DNA from: DASZVN01 sp035547055
Lineage (GTDB): Bacteria > Pseudomonadota > Alphaproteobacteria > Rhizobiales > Methylopilaceae
Direction: 5' to 3'
Assembly: GCA_035547055.1 (NCBI GenBank)
Contig: DASZVN010000057.1
Coordinates: forward strand, 27,533 to 91,532
Length of the DNA stretch: 64,000 nucleotides
How positions within the stretch are numbered: the first letter of the stretch is position 1; each line of letters begins with the position of its first letter. Positions 18,038-27,644 of this stretch are shown here, piece after piece. A program made the translations under genes and the position numbers. The notes beneath the pieces are model-generated. The model was given only the letters and a program-made list of their open reading frames with translations, had not been told where the DNA came from and did no database searches.

Positions 18038-18187
18038 TATCCCCGGGGCCTTATCGATCTTCCAGGGAGCTGTCCCTGACCCGGCTCGTGGGCCGGGCCA
18101 CACGGCGCCCACCTACATAGGTAGGTGTCCCGGGATCGATGGTCCAACGGCCTTTGCGGCTCCGCACTCGATCAATGTCCCGGATGC
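18038..18187 (+). ncRNA. ssrS: 6S RNA (ssrS)
   Basis: Lies between zapA and fau, the classic 6S locus. Expected parts are visible: closing stem from TATCCCCGGG and the TCCCGGAT near 18180; a large open region after CTTCC; internal hairpins CAGGGAGCTGTCCCTG, CCCGGCTCGTGGGCCGGG and CACCTACATAGGTAGGTG; and the right strand GGTCCAACGGCC. 6S RNA mimics an open promoter and sequesters sigma70 RNA polymerase in stationary phase. Ends are approximate. Confidence 0.85.
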
Positions 18188-18228
18188 GCCGGGGAGCGAC
18201 GCCGCCGGGAGCCGGCGAGGACGAGGGG

Positions 18229-18843
18229 ATGGCGGAAAGCGCGGCCAGCGCGACCAAACCGGCCTTGCGCGCGGCAGCGCTGGCGCAGCGGATCGCGATC
18301 GGCGAAGCCGCTGCGTCCGCGGCGGCCCGGCACGCTGCCGAGCACGCGATCAACTGGCTCGGCGTCGTCGCGGGCCGTGCCGTCGCCCTCTACATGCCGG
18401 TCCGCGGCGAGCTCGACCCCGCGCCGCTCGGCGTCCGCCTGTCGGCGGCCGGTGCCCGCCTGCTGCTGCCGATGGTGATCGACCCCGACGGGCCGCTGGT
18501 GTTTCGGCTCTGGCTTCCGGACGATCCGCTCGAGTCGGGCTACGGCCGCATTCCCGAGCCGCGCGCCGACGCGCCGATCATGCGGCCGGACATCGTGGTG
18601 GTGCCCCTCGCCGCGTTCGACCGGCGCTGCTACCGCATCGGCTACGGCCAGGGCCACTACGATCGCACCCTGCGGGCCCTGAGATCGGAGGGCGACATCG
18701 CGGCGATCGGCTACGCCTACGCCGCGCAAGAGGTCGAGCACGTCCCGGACGAGCCGCATGACCAGCCGCTCGATGCGGTCGCAACCGAACGCGAGCTGAT
18801 CCTGCGCGACATGACGCCGGACATCGGCCTGCCGGCGGCCTGA
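18229..18843 (+). CDS. fau: 5-formyltetrahydrofolate cyclo-ligase
   Basis: 204 residues. Conserved parts: substrate/ATP region ALYMPVRGELDP, mid segment LVFRLW, and the family signature VVPLAAFDRRCYRIGYGQGHYDRTL. It converts 5-formyl-THF to 5,10-methenyl-THF with ATP. The ATG at 18229 directly follows GAGGACGAGGGG; the longer in-frame start at 18139 would fall inside 6S RNA and is unlikely. It overlaps ymdB by one base (TGATG). Confidence 0.93.
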   Translation: MAESAASATKPALRAAALAQRIAIGEAAASAAARHAAEHAINWLGVVAGRAVALYMPVRGELDPAPLGVRLSAAGARLLLPMVIDPDGPLVFRLWLPDDPLESGYGRIPEPRADAPIMRPDIVVVPLAAFDRRCYRIGYGQGHYDRTLRALRSEGDIAAIGYAYAAQEVEHVPDEPHDQPLDAVATERELILRDMTPDIGLPAA

Positions 18844-19664
18844 TGCGGATCCTGTTCGTCGGCGACGTGGTCGGCCGCGCCGGGCGCCAGGCGGTGATCG
18901 AGCGGCTGCCCGGGCTGAGGGCGCGCTGGCGGCTCGACCTCGTCGTCGTCAACGGCGAGAACGCCGCCGGCGGCTTCGGCATCACCGAGAAGATCCACGA
19001 CGAGCTTCGCGCGGCCGGCGCCGACGCGGTGACGCTCGGCAACCATTCCTTCGACCAGCGCGAGGCGCTGGTGTTCATCGAGCGCGCCCCGCATCTGCTG
19101 CGCCCCGCGAACTATCCCGGCGGCACGCCGGGCCGGGGCGCCACGATCGTCGAGACCGCGACGGGGGCACGCGCGCTGGTGATGAACCTGATGGGTCGCC
19201 TGTTCATGGACGCGCTCGACGATCCCTTCGCCAGGGTCGAGCGCGAGCTCGCGGCCTGTCCGCTCGGCGAGGGCTGCGACGCGGTCCTGATCGATTTCCA
19301 TGCCGAGGCGACCAGCGAGAAGATGGCGTTCGCCCATCTCGTCGACGGCCGCGCCAGCCTGGTCGTCGGCACCCATACCCACGTGCCGACCGCCGACCAC
19401 CAGGTGCTTCCGGGCGGCACCGCCTATCTCACCGACGCCGGCATGTGCGGCGACTACAACTCGGTGATCGGCATGGAGAAGGACGAGCCGCTGCGGCGCT
19501 TCACCCGCAAGCTCGCCTCGGGCCGCTTCGAGCCCGCCGAGGGCGAGGCGACGCTGTGCGCCGTCGCGGTCGAGACCGACGACGGCACCGGCCTCGCCCG
19601 CTGGGTCGCCCCGGTCCGCCTCGGCGGCCGCCTGGAGCAGGCGGTGCCGGCCGCGTGGGAGTAA
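18843..19664 (+). CDS. YmdB-type metallophosphoesterase (TIGR00282 family)
   Basis: 273 residues. Dinuclear-metal motifs in order: FVGDVVGRAGR, VVNGENAAGG, TLGNHSFDQ, DFHAEATSEK and VGTHTHVPTAD, the calcineurin-like set of YmdB. Bacillus YmdB hydrolyses 2',3'-cyclic nucleotides and affects RNA turnover and biofilm formation; the alphaproteobacterial role is not established. Starts on the fau stop (TGATG). In many relatives yebC-ruvCAB follows directly, whereas here that block lies about 12 kb away. Confidence 0.92.
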   Translation: MRILFVGDVVGRAGRQAVIERLPGLRARWRLDLVVVNGENAAGGFGITEKIHDELRAAGADAVTLGNHSFDQREALVFIERAPHLLRPANYPGGTPGRGATIVETATGARALVMNLMGRLFMDALDDPFARVERELAACPLGEGCDAVLIDFHAEATSEKMAFAHLVDGRASLVVGTHTHVPTADHQVLPGGTAYLTDAGMCGDYNSVIGMEKDEPLRRFTRKLASGRFEPAEGEATLCAVAVETDDGTGLARWVAPVRLGGRLEQAVPAAWE

Positions 19665-19761
19665 CGGTCCGCGCGATCGGAAAAATTGCGCGGCCTTCGG
19701 CCCCGAACTAACCTTCCGCTTCGGCCGGGAGTGGCGGCTGGAGGACGGGGAGGGCGAGCCT

Positions 19762-21381
19762 ATGAGGACGTTCGGATCGGGACTGCCGGCCTTCGGGCTC
19801 GGCGCGATGGCGGCGTTGGCCGCGCTTCCGGCCTATGCCCAGGCGCCCGCGGTCGGCGCCGAGGCCGTCAGGCCCGCCATGGGCTGTGGCGCCCTGCTCG
19901 GGACCACGATGCCGGGCTCGACGATGGTCGTGACCGCGGCGAAGGCGGTGCCTGCCGCCCCGCCCGGCACGGTGCCGATCCGGGTGGGCCGGCCGCAGAC
20001 GGTCGCGGTGGCTCTGCCGTCCTATTGCCGCGCCACCGGCGTCATCGACCAGCGCATCGGCGCCGGCGGAAAGCCTTATGCGATCGGCTTCGAGATCGCG
20101 CTGCCCGACCCGTGGAACGGCCGCTTCCTGTTTCAGGGCGGCGGCGGCCTGAACGGGACCATTCGCCCGCCGCTCGGCCCGCAGGCGGTTGGGGAGGTGC
20201 CGGCGCTGGCCCGCGGCTTCGCCGTGGTTTCGACCGACAGCGGCCATCAGGGCGCGGAGTTCGACCCATCCTTCATGAAGGACCAGGAGGCTGCGCTCGA
20301 CTTCGCCAACTCGTCGGTCGGCAAGGTTACCGTCGCCGCCAAGGCGATCGTCGCGCGCTATTACGGCCGCCCCGCGGCGCACTCCTATTTCGTGGGCTGC
20401 TCGACCGGCGGACGCGAGGGCATGCTCGCCGCCGAACGCTATCCCGAAGCCTTCGATGGGATCGTCGCCGGCGACCCCGCGATGCGGACCGGCCGCTCCA
20501 ATCTCGGCCTCGCCTGGGCGAACTACGTCTTCACCCAGATCGCGCCCAAGGATGCCGCCGGCAAGCCGGAGCCGACCAGGGACTTCTCGCCCGCCGACAA
20601 GAAGCTGATCGTCGGCGCCATCCTCGACGCCTGCGACGCCAAGGACGGCCTCAAGGACGGCATGATCTTCAACCAGCGGGCCTGCCATTTCGACCCCGCG
20701 GTCCTCGCCTGCAAGGGCGGCAACACCGACCGATGCCTGTCGCAGCCCCAGGTCGATGCCCTGAAGAAGGCCTTCGCCGGACCGAAGAACTCAGCCGGCC
20801 AGCAGCTCTACCCGCCGTTCCCGTGGGACAGCGGCATCGCCGCGGCCGGCGTCCCGATTCCGGGCATCCTCACCACCGCGGGTCGGAGTCCCGTCAACCC
20901 GCCGGTGATGGAGACGATCGACGTCGACCGCCTGCAGCAAAGGGCGGACGACAGCGGCTCGGGCCGGCTCACCGACACGGCCTGGTGGACCAATCTCGAC
21001 AGCTTCTTCGGCCATGGCGGCAAGATCCTCTTCTACCACGGCTGGAGCGATCCCTGGTTCTCGGCGCTCGACACGCTCGGCTACTACCAGCAGATGGCGA
21101 AGGATTCCGGCGGGCTGGAGCAGGTGCGGGCCAAGTCCAGCCGCATCTTCATGGTGCCGGGGATGGGCCATTGCGAGACCGGGTCGGCAACGCTCGACCG
21201 CTTCGACCTGCTCACCGCGCTGGTCAACTGGGTCGAGCAGGGCAAGGCGCCGGAATCGGTGGTCGCGACCGGCGCCGCCTTTCCCGGCCGCAGCCGCCCG
21301 CTCTGCGCCTGGCCCGAGCACGCCCAGTACAAGGGCACGGGCGACACGGAGAAGGCCTCGAGCTTCGAGTGCCGCGAGTGA
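19762..21381 (+). CDS. Secreted tannase/feruloyl-esterase family protein
   Basis: 539 residues. Signal peptide (GLGAMAALAALPAYAQA). Alpha/beta-hydrolase core with nucleophile Ser in GCSTGGREG, acidic-loop region around HGWSDPWFS, and the catalytic His in GMGHCETG. The cysteine flanking the nucleophile and the one after the His fit the Cys-Ser-His-Cys arrangement of this family. It should cleave aromatic carboxylic esters such as ferulate or gallate esters in the periplasm. GGGAGGG precedes the ATG. No pathway genes are adjacent. Confidence 0.88.
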   Translation: MRTFGSGLPAFGLGAMAALAALPAYAQAPAVGAEAVRPAMGCGALLGTTMPGSTMVVTAAKAVPAAPPGTVPIRVGRPQTVAVALPSYCRATGVIDQRIGAGGKPYAIGFEIALPDPWNGRFLFQGGGGLNGTIRPPLGPQAVGEVPALARGFAVVSTDSGHQGAEFDPSFMKDQEAALDFANSSVGKVTVAAKAIVARYYGRPAAHSYFVGCSTGGREGMLAAERYPEAFDGIVAGDPAMRTGRSNLGLAWANYVFTQIAPKDAAGKPEPTRDFSPADKKLIVGAILDACDAKDGLKDGMIFNQRACHFDPAVLACKGGNTDRCLSQPQVDALKKAFAGPKNSAGQQLYPPFPWDSGIAAAGVPIPGILTTAGRSPVNPPVMETIDVDRLQQRADDSGSGRLTDTAWWTNLDSFFGHGGKILFYHGWSDPWFSALDTLGYYQQMAKDSGGLEQVRAKSSRIFMVPGMGHCETGSATLDRFDLLTALVNWVEQGKAPESVVATGAAFPGRSRPLCAWPEHAQYKGTGDTEKASSFECRE

Positions 21382-21400
21382 GGCAGGGCTGGCGCGGTGG

Positions 21401-21560
21401 ACCCCTCCGGCTCGCTGCGCTCGCCACCTTCCCCGCTTCGCAGGGGAGGATCAAAGGGCGCACCGCCGGGGTGGATTCCCCCACGTGAGCGGGATCTGCG
21501 GCTCCTGTTCCTCTCCCGCGTGAGTGGGGGACCATGCGGAGCATGGCGGAGGGGGCGACG
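21401..21560. repeat. Second copy of the CTCCGGCTCGCT / GGAGGGGGCGA repeat
   Basis: Left end ACCCCTCCGGCTCGCTGCGC, centre CGCAGGGGAGGATC, right end GGGGGACCATGCGGAGCATG then GGAGGGGGCGA. It matches 13651-13782 at both ends and fills the gap between the convergent esterase and dppF genes. Confidence 0.7.
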
Positions 21561-21577
21561 GCGCCTATTGCAGAATG

Positions 21578-22608
<1,031 letters not shown>

Positions 22609-22609
<1 letters not shown>

Positions 22610-23673
22610 CACAGCGTCTCCGCATACCAGCAGCGGGCGACGTGCTCGGCGTTGATCACGACGGCGGGCGGGTCTTCGGCCTGGCAGCGCGCCTGCGCGG
22701 CGGGGCAGCGCGGCGCGAACGGGCACCCCGGCGGCAGGTTCGCGGCGTCGGGCGGGCTGCCCTCGATCGATTGCAGCTTGCCCCCGGTCGAGCCGGCGCG
22801 GGGCCGCGCGCCCAGGAGCGCCCGGGTATAGGGGTGGCGCGGGTTGTCGAAGATCTCCGCGACCGGCGCCCGCTCGACCACGCGGCCGGCATACATCACC
22901 AGCACCTTGTCGGCGAGGCGGGCGGCGACGCCGAAATCGTGGGTGATGATGACGAGCGCGAGGTTCTGCCGCTCCTGGAGCCCCTCCAGCAGCTCGAGAA
23001 ACTGGGCCTGCACCGTCATGTCGAGCGCGGTGGTCGGCTCGTCGGCGATCAGCAGCTCGGGGTCGCAGGAGATCGCGATCGCGCCGACGATGCGCTGGAG
23101 CATGCCGCCCGACATCTCGTGCGGATATTGCCTGAGCCGCTCCTCCGGCGAGGGAATGCCGACGGCGCGGAGCAGCTCGACCATGCGCTCGCGCATCTCG
23201 GCCCGGGTGCGCACCACGCCGTGGATGCGTAGCGCCTCGGCGAGCTGATCGCCGACCGTGAACAGCGGGTCGAGCGAGACCATCGGGTCCTGCAGGATCA
23301 TGCTGATGCGGCGGCCACGGATCGCCCGGATCTCGCCGTCCGACTTGGCGAGGAGGCTGTCGCCGTCGAGGCGGATGTCGCCGGAGACGTAGCGGGCGCC
23401 GGGCGGCAGGAGGCGCATGATCGCGAGCGCGGTCATCGACTTGCCCGAACCGGACTCGCCGACGATGCCGACCACCTCGCCGCGGTTCAGCGTGAACGAG
23501 ACGCCCTCGATCGGCTTGACGATCCGCTCGCCGCCCTGGGTGTGGATGTGGACCTTGAGGTCGGCGATGTCGAGCAGCGGCACGCCTGCTGCGGCCTCGC
23601 GCCGGCCGGGCCGCGGCGCGGCGGCGGGCCTCGCCTCCGGCCGCGTCGTGGTGGTCGAGGGCGGGGCGCTCAT
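22609..23673 (-). CDS. Peptide/nickel-type ABC transporter ATP-binding protein (DppD/OppD-like)
   Basis: 354 residues. A ~30-residue Thr/Ala/Pro/Arg-rich N-terminal tail precedes the domain. Walker A VGESGSGKSMT, Q-loop ILQDPMVS, signature MSGGMLQR, Walker B LLIADEPTTALD, switch THDFG, and the cysteine-containing tail GCPFAPRCPAAQARC. It pairs with DppF as the heterodimeric ATPase. The ATG overlaps the dppB stop by four bases (ATGA). Confidence 0.92.
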
Positions 23674-24587
23674 TCGTAGCGCACCCGGGGATCGATCACG
23701 CCGAAGGAGAGGTCGACCACGATGTTGAGGCAGATCAGGAACACCGAGATGATGAACACTCCGGCCTGGATCAGGGGGTAGTCGCGGTTGGTCACGGCCT
23801 CGACGATCAGGCTGCCCATGCCCGGCCAGGCAAAGACCGTCTCGACGATGACGGTGCCGCCGATCAGGTTGACCAGGAGCAGCCCGGCGAAGGCGATCAC
23901 CGAGACCATCGAGTTGCGGAAGGCGTGCTTGTAGACGATCGAGCGTTCCGAGGCCCCCTTCACGCGCAGGAACTTCACGAACTCGGAGTTGATGTTCTCG
24001 ATCATCGCCGAGCGGGTGATGCGCATCAGCGCGGCGAAGAAGAACAGGGCCAGCGTGAACGCCGGCATGATCAGCGAATCGAAGCCCGAGCGGCCGCTGG
24101 TCGGCAGCCAGTGGAGCTGCACCGCGAACACCAGGATCGCCATGATGCCGATCCAGAACGGCGGCGTCGCCTGGAAGATGATGGCGCCGGTGCGGATCAC
24201 CCGGTCGAGCCAGGTGCCGCGCGCCCGTGCGGCGATGATCCCGAACAGCAGCCCGATCACCAGCGAGACGAAGAACGCGGCGAACGCCAGCTCCAGCGTC
24301 GCCGGCAGGCGCGACAGGATCAGCCCCATCGCCGGCTGGCGGTAGCGGATCGATTCGCCGAAATCGCCCTGGGCGACGCCTTCCACGAACTTTGCGTACT
24401 GCACGAAGATCGGCTGGTCGAGGCCGAGCTGGTGGCGGAGCTCGGCGACCTGCTGCTCGGTCGCGTCCTGCGGCAGGAGCAGGTAGGTCACGTCGCCCGA
24501 GAGGCGCGACGCCACGAAGATGATGACGGTGACGCCGATCAGGGTGACGATGCCGAGCACCAGCCGGCGCAGCGTGTAGCGCAGCAT
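23670..24587 (-). CDS. Peptide/nickel-type ABC transporter permease (DppB-like)
   Basis: 305 residues, six hydrophobic segments, starting MLRYTLRRLVLGIVTLIGV. The DppB-type periplasmic loop with LGLDQPIFVQYAKFV and the cytoplasmic EAA loop (FLRVKGASERSIVYKHAFRNSM) are present. It lies second in the operon, after the DppC-type permease, which reverses the usual B-C order; 156 bp of repeats lie between them. Confidence 0.92.
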   Translation of the reverse strand: MLRYTLRRLVLGIVTLIGVTVIIFVASRLSGDVTYLLLPQDATEQQVAELRHQLGLDQPIFVQYAKFVEGVAQGDFGESIRYRQPAMGLILSRLPATLELAFAAFFVSLVIGLLFGIIAARARGTWLDRVIRTGAIIFQATPPFWIGIMAILVFAVQLHWLPTSGRSGFDSLIMPAFTLALFFFAALMRITRSAMIENINSEFVKFLRVKGASERSIVYKHAFRNSMVSVIAFAGLLLVNLIGGTVIVETVFAWPGMGSLIVEAVTNRDYPLIQAGVFIISVFLICLNIVVDLSFGVIDPRVRYE

Positions 24588-24605
24588 GGCTAGGATGCCG
24601 CGCCT

Positions 24606-24670
24606 GGTAGGGTGGGCATCGGCGCAGACGATGCCCACCGCGCGGGCAAGCGAGGCTTGCCCGCGCTACC
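24606..24670. repeat. Compound palindromic repeat able to fold as a three-way junction
   Basis: Outer pairing GGTA/TACC encloses two perfect hairpins: 11-bp arms at 24611-24621 and 24629-24639, and 12-bp arms at 24640-24651 and 24655-24666. It shares GTAGGGTGGGCA with the 11828 element and sits between dppC and dppB. Confidence 0.75.
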
Positions 24671-24677
24671 AGCAAGA

Positions 24678-24712
24678 CGTCGTGGATGGCCGGGACGGGC
24701 CCGGCCATGACG
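24678..24712. repeat. Half copy of the GTCATGGCCGGGC repeat
   Basis: Reads CGTGGATGGCCGGG then CCCGGCCATGACG, equivalent to one arm of the elements at 136-226 and 5234-5325. It is in tandem with the three-way-junction repeat inside the importer operon. Confidence 0.6.
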
Positions 24713-24743
24713 GAGAGGGAAGCGCTCGCTGCTCGTGCCCACG

Positions 24744-25631
24744 TCACATCTGCCTGAGCTTGGGGTCGAGCGCGTCGCGCAGCCAGTCGCCGAGGAGGTT
24801 GGCGCCGAGCACGGTGATGGTGATGGCGACGCCGGCGAAGGTGGGGATCCACCACGCCGTCGAGAGGTAGTTGCGGCCCTCCGAGATCAGGAGGCCCCAG
24901 GCGGTCGCCGGCGGCTGCACCCCGAGGCCGATGAAGGTGATCGCCGCCTCGATGATCACCGATACGCCGATCTGGAGCGTGAACAGCACCACGCAGGTCG
25001 GCAGCACGTTCGGGAAGATGTGGCGGAACAGGATGCGGAAGCCGCTGCAATCGGCGACGTGCGCGAGGGCGATGAAGCCCTTCTGCCGGATCACCAGGGT
25101 CTCGCTGCGGATGACGCGGGCATAGGTGGTCCAGAACACGAAGATGATGCTGATGATGATGGTGGAGACGCCGCCGCCGAGCGCGCCGCCGATCAGGATG
25201 GTGAGGAGCACCGGCGGGATCGATAGCTCGGTGTCGACGATTCGCATGATGATGTTGTCGATCTTGCCGCCGTAATAGCCCGAGATCAGGCCGGCCGGGA
25301 TGCCGATGATGGCCGAGGCGAAGCTCGAGATCACCGCGATCTCGAGCGTGATGCGCGCGCCCTCGATCAGCCGGCTCAGGAGGTCGCGGCCGAACTGGTC
25401 GGTGCCGAGGAAGTTGGTCCACGTGCCCCCGGCCATCCACACCGGCGGCTTCAGCGGATGGGCGAAGTCGATCCCGGTCGGGTCGTGTGGCCAGATCCAA
25501 GGGCCGAACAGCCCGCAGATCACGACCGGCGCCAGCAGGACGAGCGGGATGATCGGCCAGCGCTTCACGCGCGCCCAGTTGAACGCGCGGCGGCGCCGAA
25601 TCGCGGGAATCGAAGTCAGTTCTGCGGTCAC
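24744..25631 (-). CDS. Peptide/nickel-type ABC transporter permease (DppC-like)
   Basis: 295 residues from a GTG. Typical DppC N-terminus with an arginine cluster followed by a transmembrane helix; the LGTDQFGRDLLSRLIEGARITL motif before the membrane core; EAA loop around ALAHVADCSGFRILFRHIFPN. First gene of the operon. No periplasmic substrate-binding protein gene is adjacent, so one must be supplied from elsewhere. Confidence 0.92.
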   Translation of the reverse strand: MTAELTSIPAIRRRRAFNWARVKRWPIIPLVLLAPVVICGLFGPWIWPHDPTGIDFAHPLKPPVWMAGGTWTNFLGTDQFGRDLLSRLIEGARITLEIAVISSFASAIIGIPAGLISGYYGGKIDNIIMRIVDTELSIPPVLLTILIGGALGGGVSTIIISIIFVFWTTYARVIRSETLVIRQKGFIALAHVADCSGFRILFRHIFPNVLPTCVVLFTLQIGVSVIIEAAITFIGLGVQPPATAWGLLISEGRNYLSTAWWIPTFAGVAITITVLGANLLGDWLRDALDPKLRQM

Positions 25632-25974
25632 GCCGACTCGTCCGCTGGTCGGGGATGGCCCGCCGGCCGGAGCCGACAGCCGGTTCCATGTTGCGGCACT
25701 GGCGACGGCCCCTCGTCGCGCGCCCAGCCGATCCGCCCGAGGTGGTGAGGGCCACAGGGCTTCACGTTCGCGCTACCGTGGGCGGGATCGCCCGAAATGG
25801 CAAGCCCGCTCGACCGGCGACGGCGCGACGCAGCGCCCCGCTTGCGCCTTACCAATAATTCATGACCGAGTCAGGCTGCCGTAACGGGCACCGCGCCATT
25901 TACGAAGCGACAGCGCATCCGTCCCGCGCTTCGCCCAGGATTCCGATCGTTCTCCGACCAGGAGTGAAGACCCC
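25632..25974. other. Intergenic region between dppC and degP, no gene recognised
   Basis: 343 bases separating two divergent genes. Short frames here have unconvincing composition (Arg/Pro-rich) and no ribosome-binding site. An AT-richer stretch around 25850-25868 may hold promoters. AGGAG lies 10-15 bases before the degP start. I saw no clear sigma or operator motif. Confidence 0.6.
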
Positions 25975-27567
25975 ATGCCCCAGAACCAAGACCCGCAAGG
26001 CCGCGAGCGCGGCCTGTCGCGCCTCCGCCGCCACCGCAGCCTGCTGCTCGGCTCGGTGTTCGCGCTGGCGCTGGGCGGCGCCGTCGCCGGCGAGCTCACC
26101 GTCGCCGCGCCGACCCCGGCCGTCGCCCAGACCACGACCTCGCAGCCGATGCCGGCCCAGGCCAAGCTGATGAGCTTCGCCGACCTGGTCCAGAAGGTGA
26201 AGCCGGCCGTCGTCAGCGTCCGCGTCAAGACCTCGGAAGAGGACAACACGCAGCTCTCGCAGATGATGCCGTTCTTCTTCCGCGACCTGCCGCCCGACCA
26301 CCCGCTCCGGCGCTTCTTCGGCAACCAGATCCCCGGCCAGGGCAACAACAACAACAACAACGGCCAGCGGCCGCATCGCCATTTCGCGATGGCCCAGGGC
26401 TCCGGCTTCTTCATCTCGTCCGACGGCTACATCGTCACCAACAACCACGTCGTCGAGCACGCCACCGACGTGCAGATCATCACCGACGACGGCAAGACCT
26501 TCCCCGCCAAGGTGGTCGGAACCGACCCGCGCACCGATCTGGCCCTGCTGAAGGTCGATGCAAGCCAGAAATTCCCCTATGTCGAGTTCTCCAACGAGGT
26601 GCCCCGCGTCGGCGACTGGGTGATCGCGATCGGCAATCCCTTCGGCCTCGGCGGCTCGGTCACCGCCGGCATCGTCTCGGCCCGCGGCCGCGACGTCGGC
26701 AGCGGCCCCTATGCCGATTTCCTCCAGATCGACGCGCCGGTAAACCACGGCAATTCCGGCGGCCCGACCTTCGACCTCAACGGCCATGTCGTCGGCATCA
26801 ACACCGCGATCTACTCGCCGTCGGGCGGCAGCGTCGGCATCGCCTTCGACGTGCCTTCCGAGGTCGCGACCAGCGTGATCCAGCAGCTCAAGGAGCACGG
26901 CACCGTCACGCGCGGCTATCTCGGCGTGCAGATCCAGCCGGTGAGCAAGGACATCGCCGATTCGGTCGGCCTCAAGAAGGCCGAGGGCGCGATGGTGGTC
27001 GACGCGCAGCCCGGCACGCCGGCCGAGAAGGCCGGCATCAAGTCCGGCGACGTCATCATCGGCCTGAACGGCAAGTCGGTCGAGGATGCCCGCGACCTGT
27101 CGCGGCGGGTTGCCGCGCTGGCGCCGGGCGACGAGGCCCACTTCACCGTGTGGCGCAACAACGCCGAGCGCCAGTTCGACGTGAAGCTGACCAAGATGCC
27201 TTCGCAGGAGCAGCTCGCGAAGGCCGAAGGCAGCAACCAGGACAACGGCGGCGCCACCGCCCCGTCGAGCGTGCTCACCGGGCTCGGCCTTGAGCTCCAG
27301 GCCGCCCATGACGTGCCCGGCGCCGGCAACGACGGCGTCGTCGTCACCGACGTCGACCAGGACAAGGCGGCCTCGCAGAAGCTCTCGACCGGCGACGTGA
27401 TCCTGGAGGCCGGCGGCCGCAAGGTATCGAGCCCGCAGGATGTCGCCGGCGCGATCCAGAACGCGCGCTCGCAGGGTCACCCGTCGATCCTGATGCGGGT
27501 CCAGACCAACGGCCGGCCGCACTACGTCGCGCTGTCGGTCGACAGCAAGGGCAGCAACAAGGGCTGA
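25975..27567 (+). CDS. DegP/HtrA-family periplasmic serine protease (Do family)
   Basis: 530 residues. Signal segment SLLLGSVFALALGGAVAG; protease domain with triad His158 (TNNHVV), Asp188 (TDLALLK) and Ser261 (GNSGGP); two PDZ domains (GYLGVQIQPVSK onward, and a shorter one near VLTGLGLEL). The loop before the His domain is Asn/His-rich (residues 124-136). It degrades or refolds misfolded envelope proteins. A hairpin separates it from a two-component pair, an order common in rhizobia. Confidence 0.95.
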   Translation: MPQNQDPQGRERGLSRLRRHRSLLLGSVFALALGGAVAGELTVAAPTPAVAQTTTSQPMPAQAKLMSFADLVQKVKPAVVSVRVKTSEEDNTQLSQMMPFFFRDLPPDHPLRRFFGNQIPGQGNNNNNNGQRPHRHFAMAQGSGFFISSDGYIVTNNHVVEHATDVQIITDDGKTFPAKVVGTDPRTDLALLKVDASQKFPYVEFSNEVPRVGDWVIAIGNPFGLGGSVTAGIVSARGRDVGSGPYADFLQIDAPVNHGNSGGPTFDLNGHVVGINTAIYSPSGGSVGIAFDVPSEVATSVIQQLKEHGTVTRGYLGVQIQPVSKDIADSVGLKKAEGAMVVDAQPGTPAEKAGIKSGDVIIGLNGKSVEDARDLSRRVAALAPGDEAHFTVWRNNAERQFDVKLTKMPSQEQLAKAEGSNQDNGGATAPSSVLTGLGLELQAAHDVPGAGNDGVVVTDVDQDKAASQKLSTGDVILEAGGRKVSSPQDVAGAIQNARSQGHPSILMRVQTNGRPHYVALSVDSKGSNKG

Positions 27568-27583
27568 GTCCCGCCTGTCGCCC

Positions 27584-27615
27584 GGGCGCGGCGGCGCATC
27601 GCTGCCGCCGCGCCC
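27584..27615. other. Hairpin between degP and the response regulator
   Basis: Perfect 12-bp arms GGGCGCGGCGGC and GCCGCCGCGCCC with an 8-base loop, 17 bp after the degP stop. There is no strong T-tract, so it is more likely a partial terminator or an mRNA 3'-end stabiliser than a full stop. Confidence 0.5.
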
Positions 27616-27644
27616 TCGCTTCCCCGCCGCTTTCGAGCCCGGTC

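Noticed and set aside
18139..18228. Extended N-terminus for fau
   Set aside because: Those codons lie in and just after 6S RNA and lack a ribosome-binding site; the ATG at 18229 has one.
25628..25855. 75-codon minus-strand frame before dppC as a leader gene
   Set aside because: Arg/Pro/Gly-rich without ribosome-binding site, family resemblance or signal peptide.
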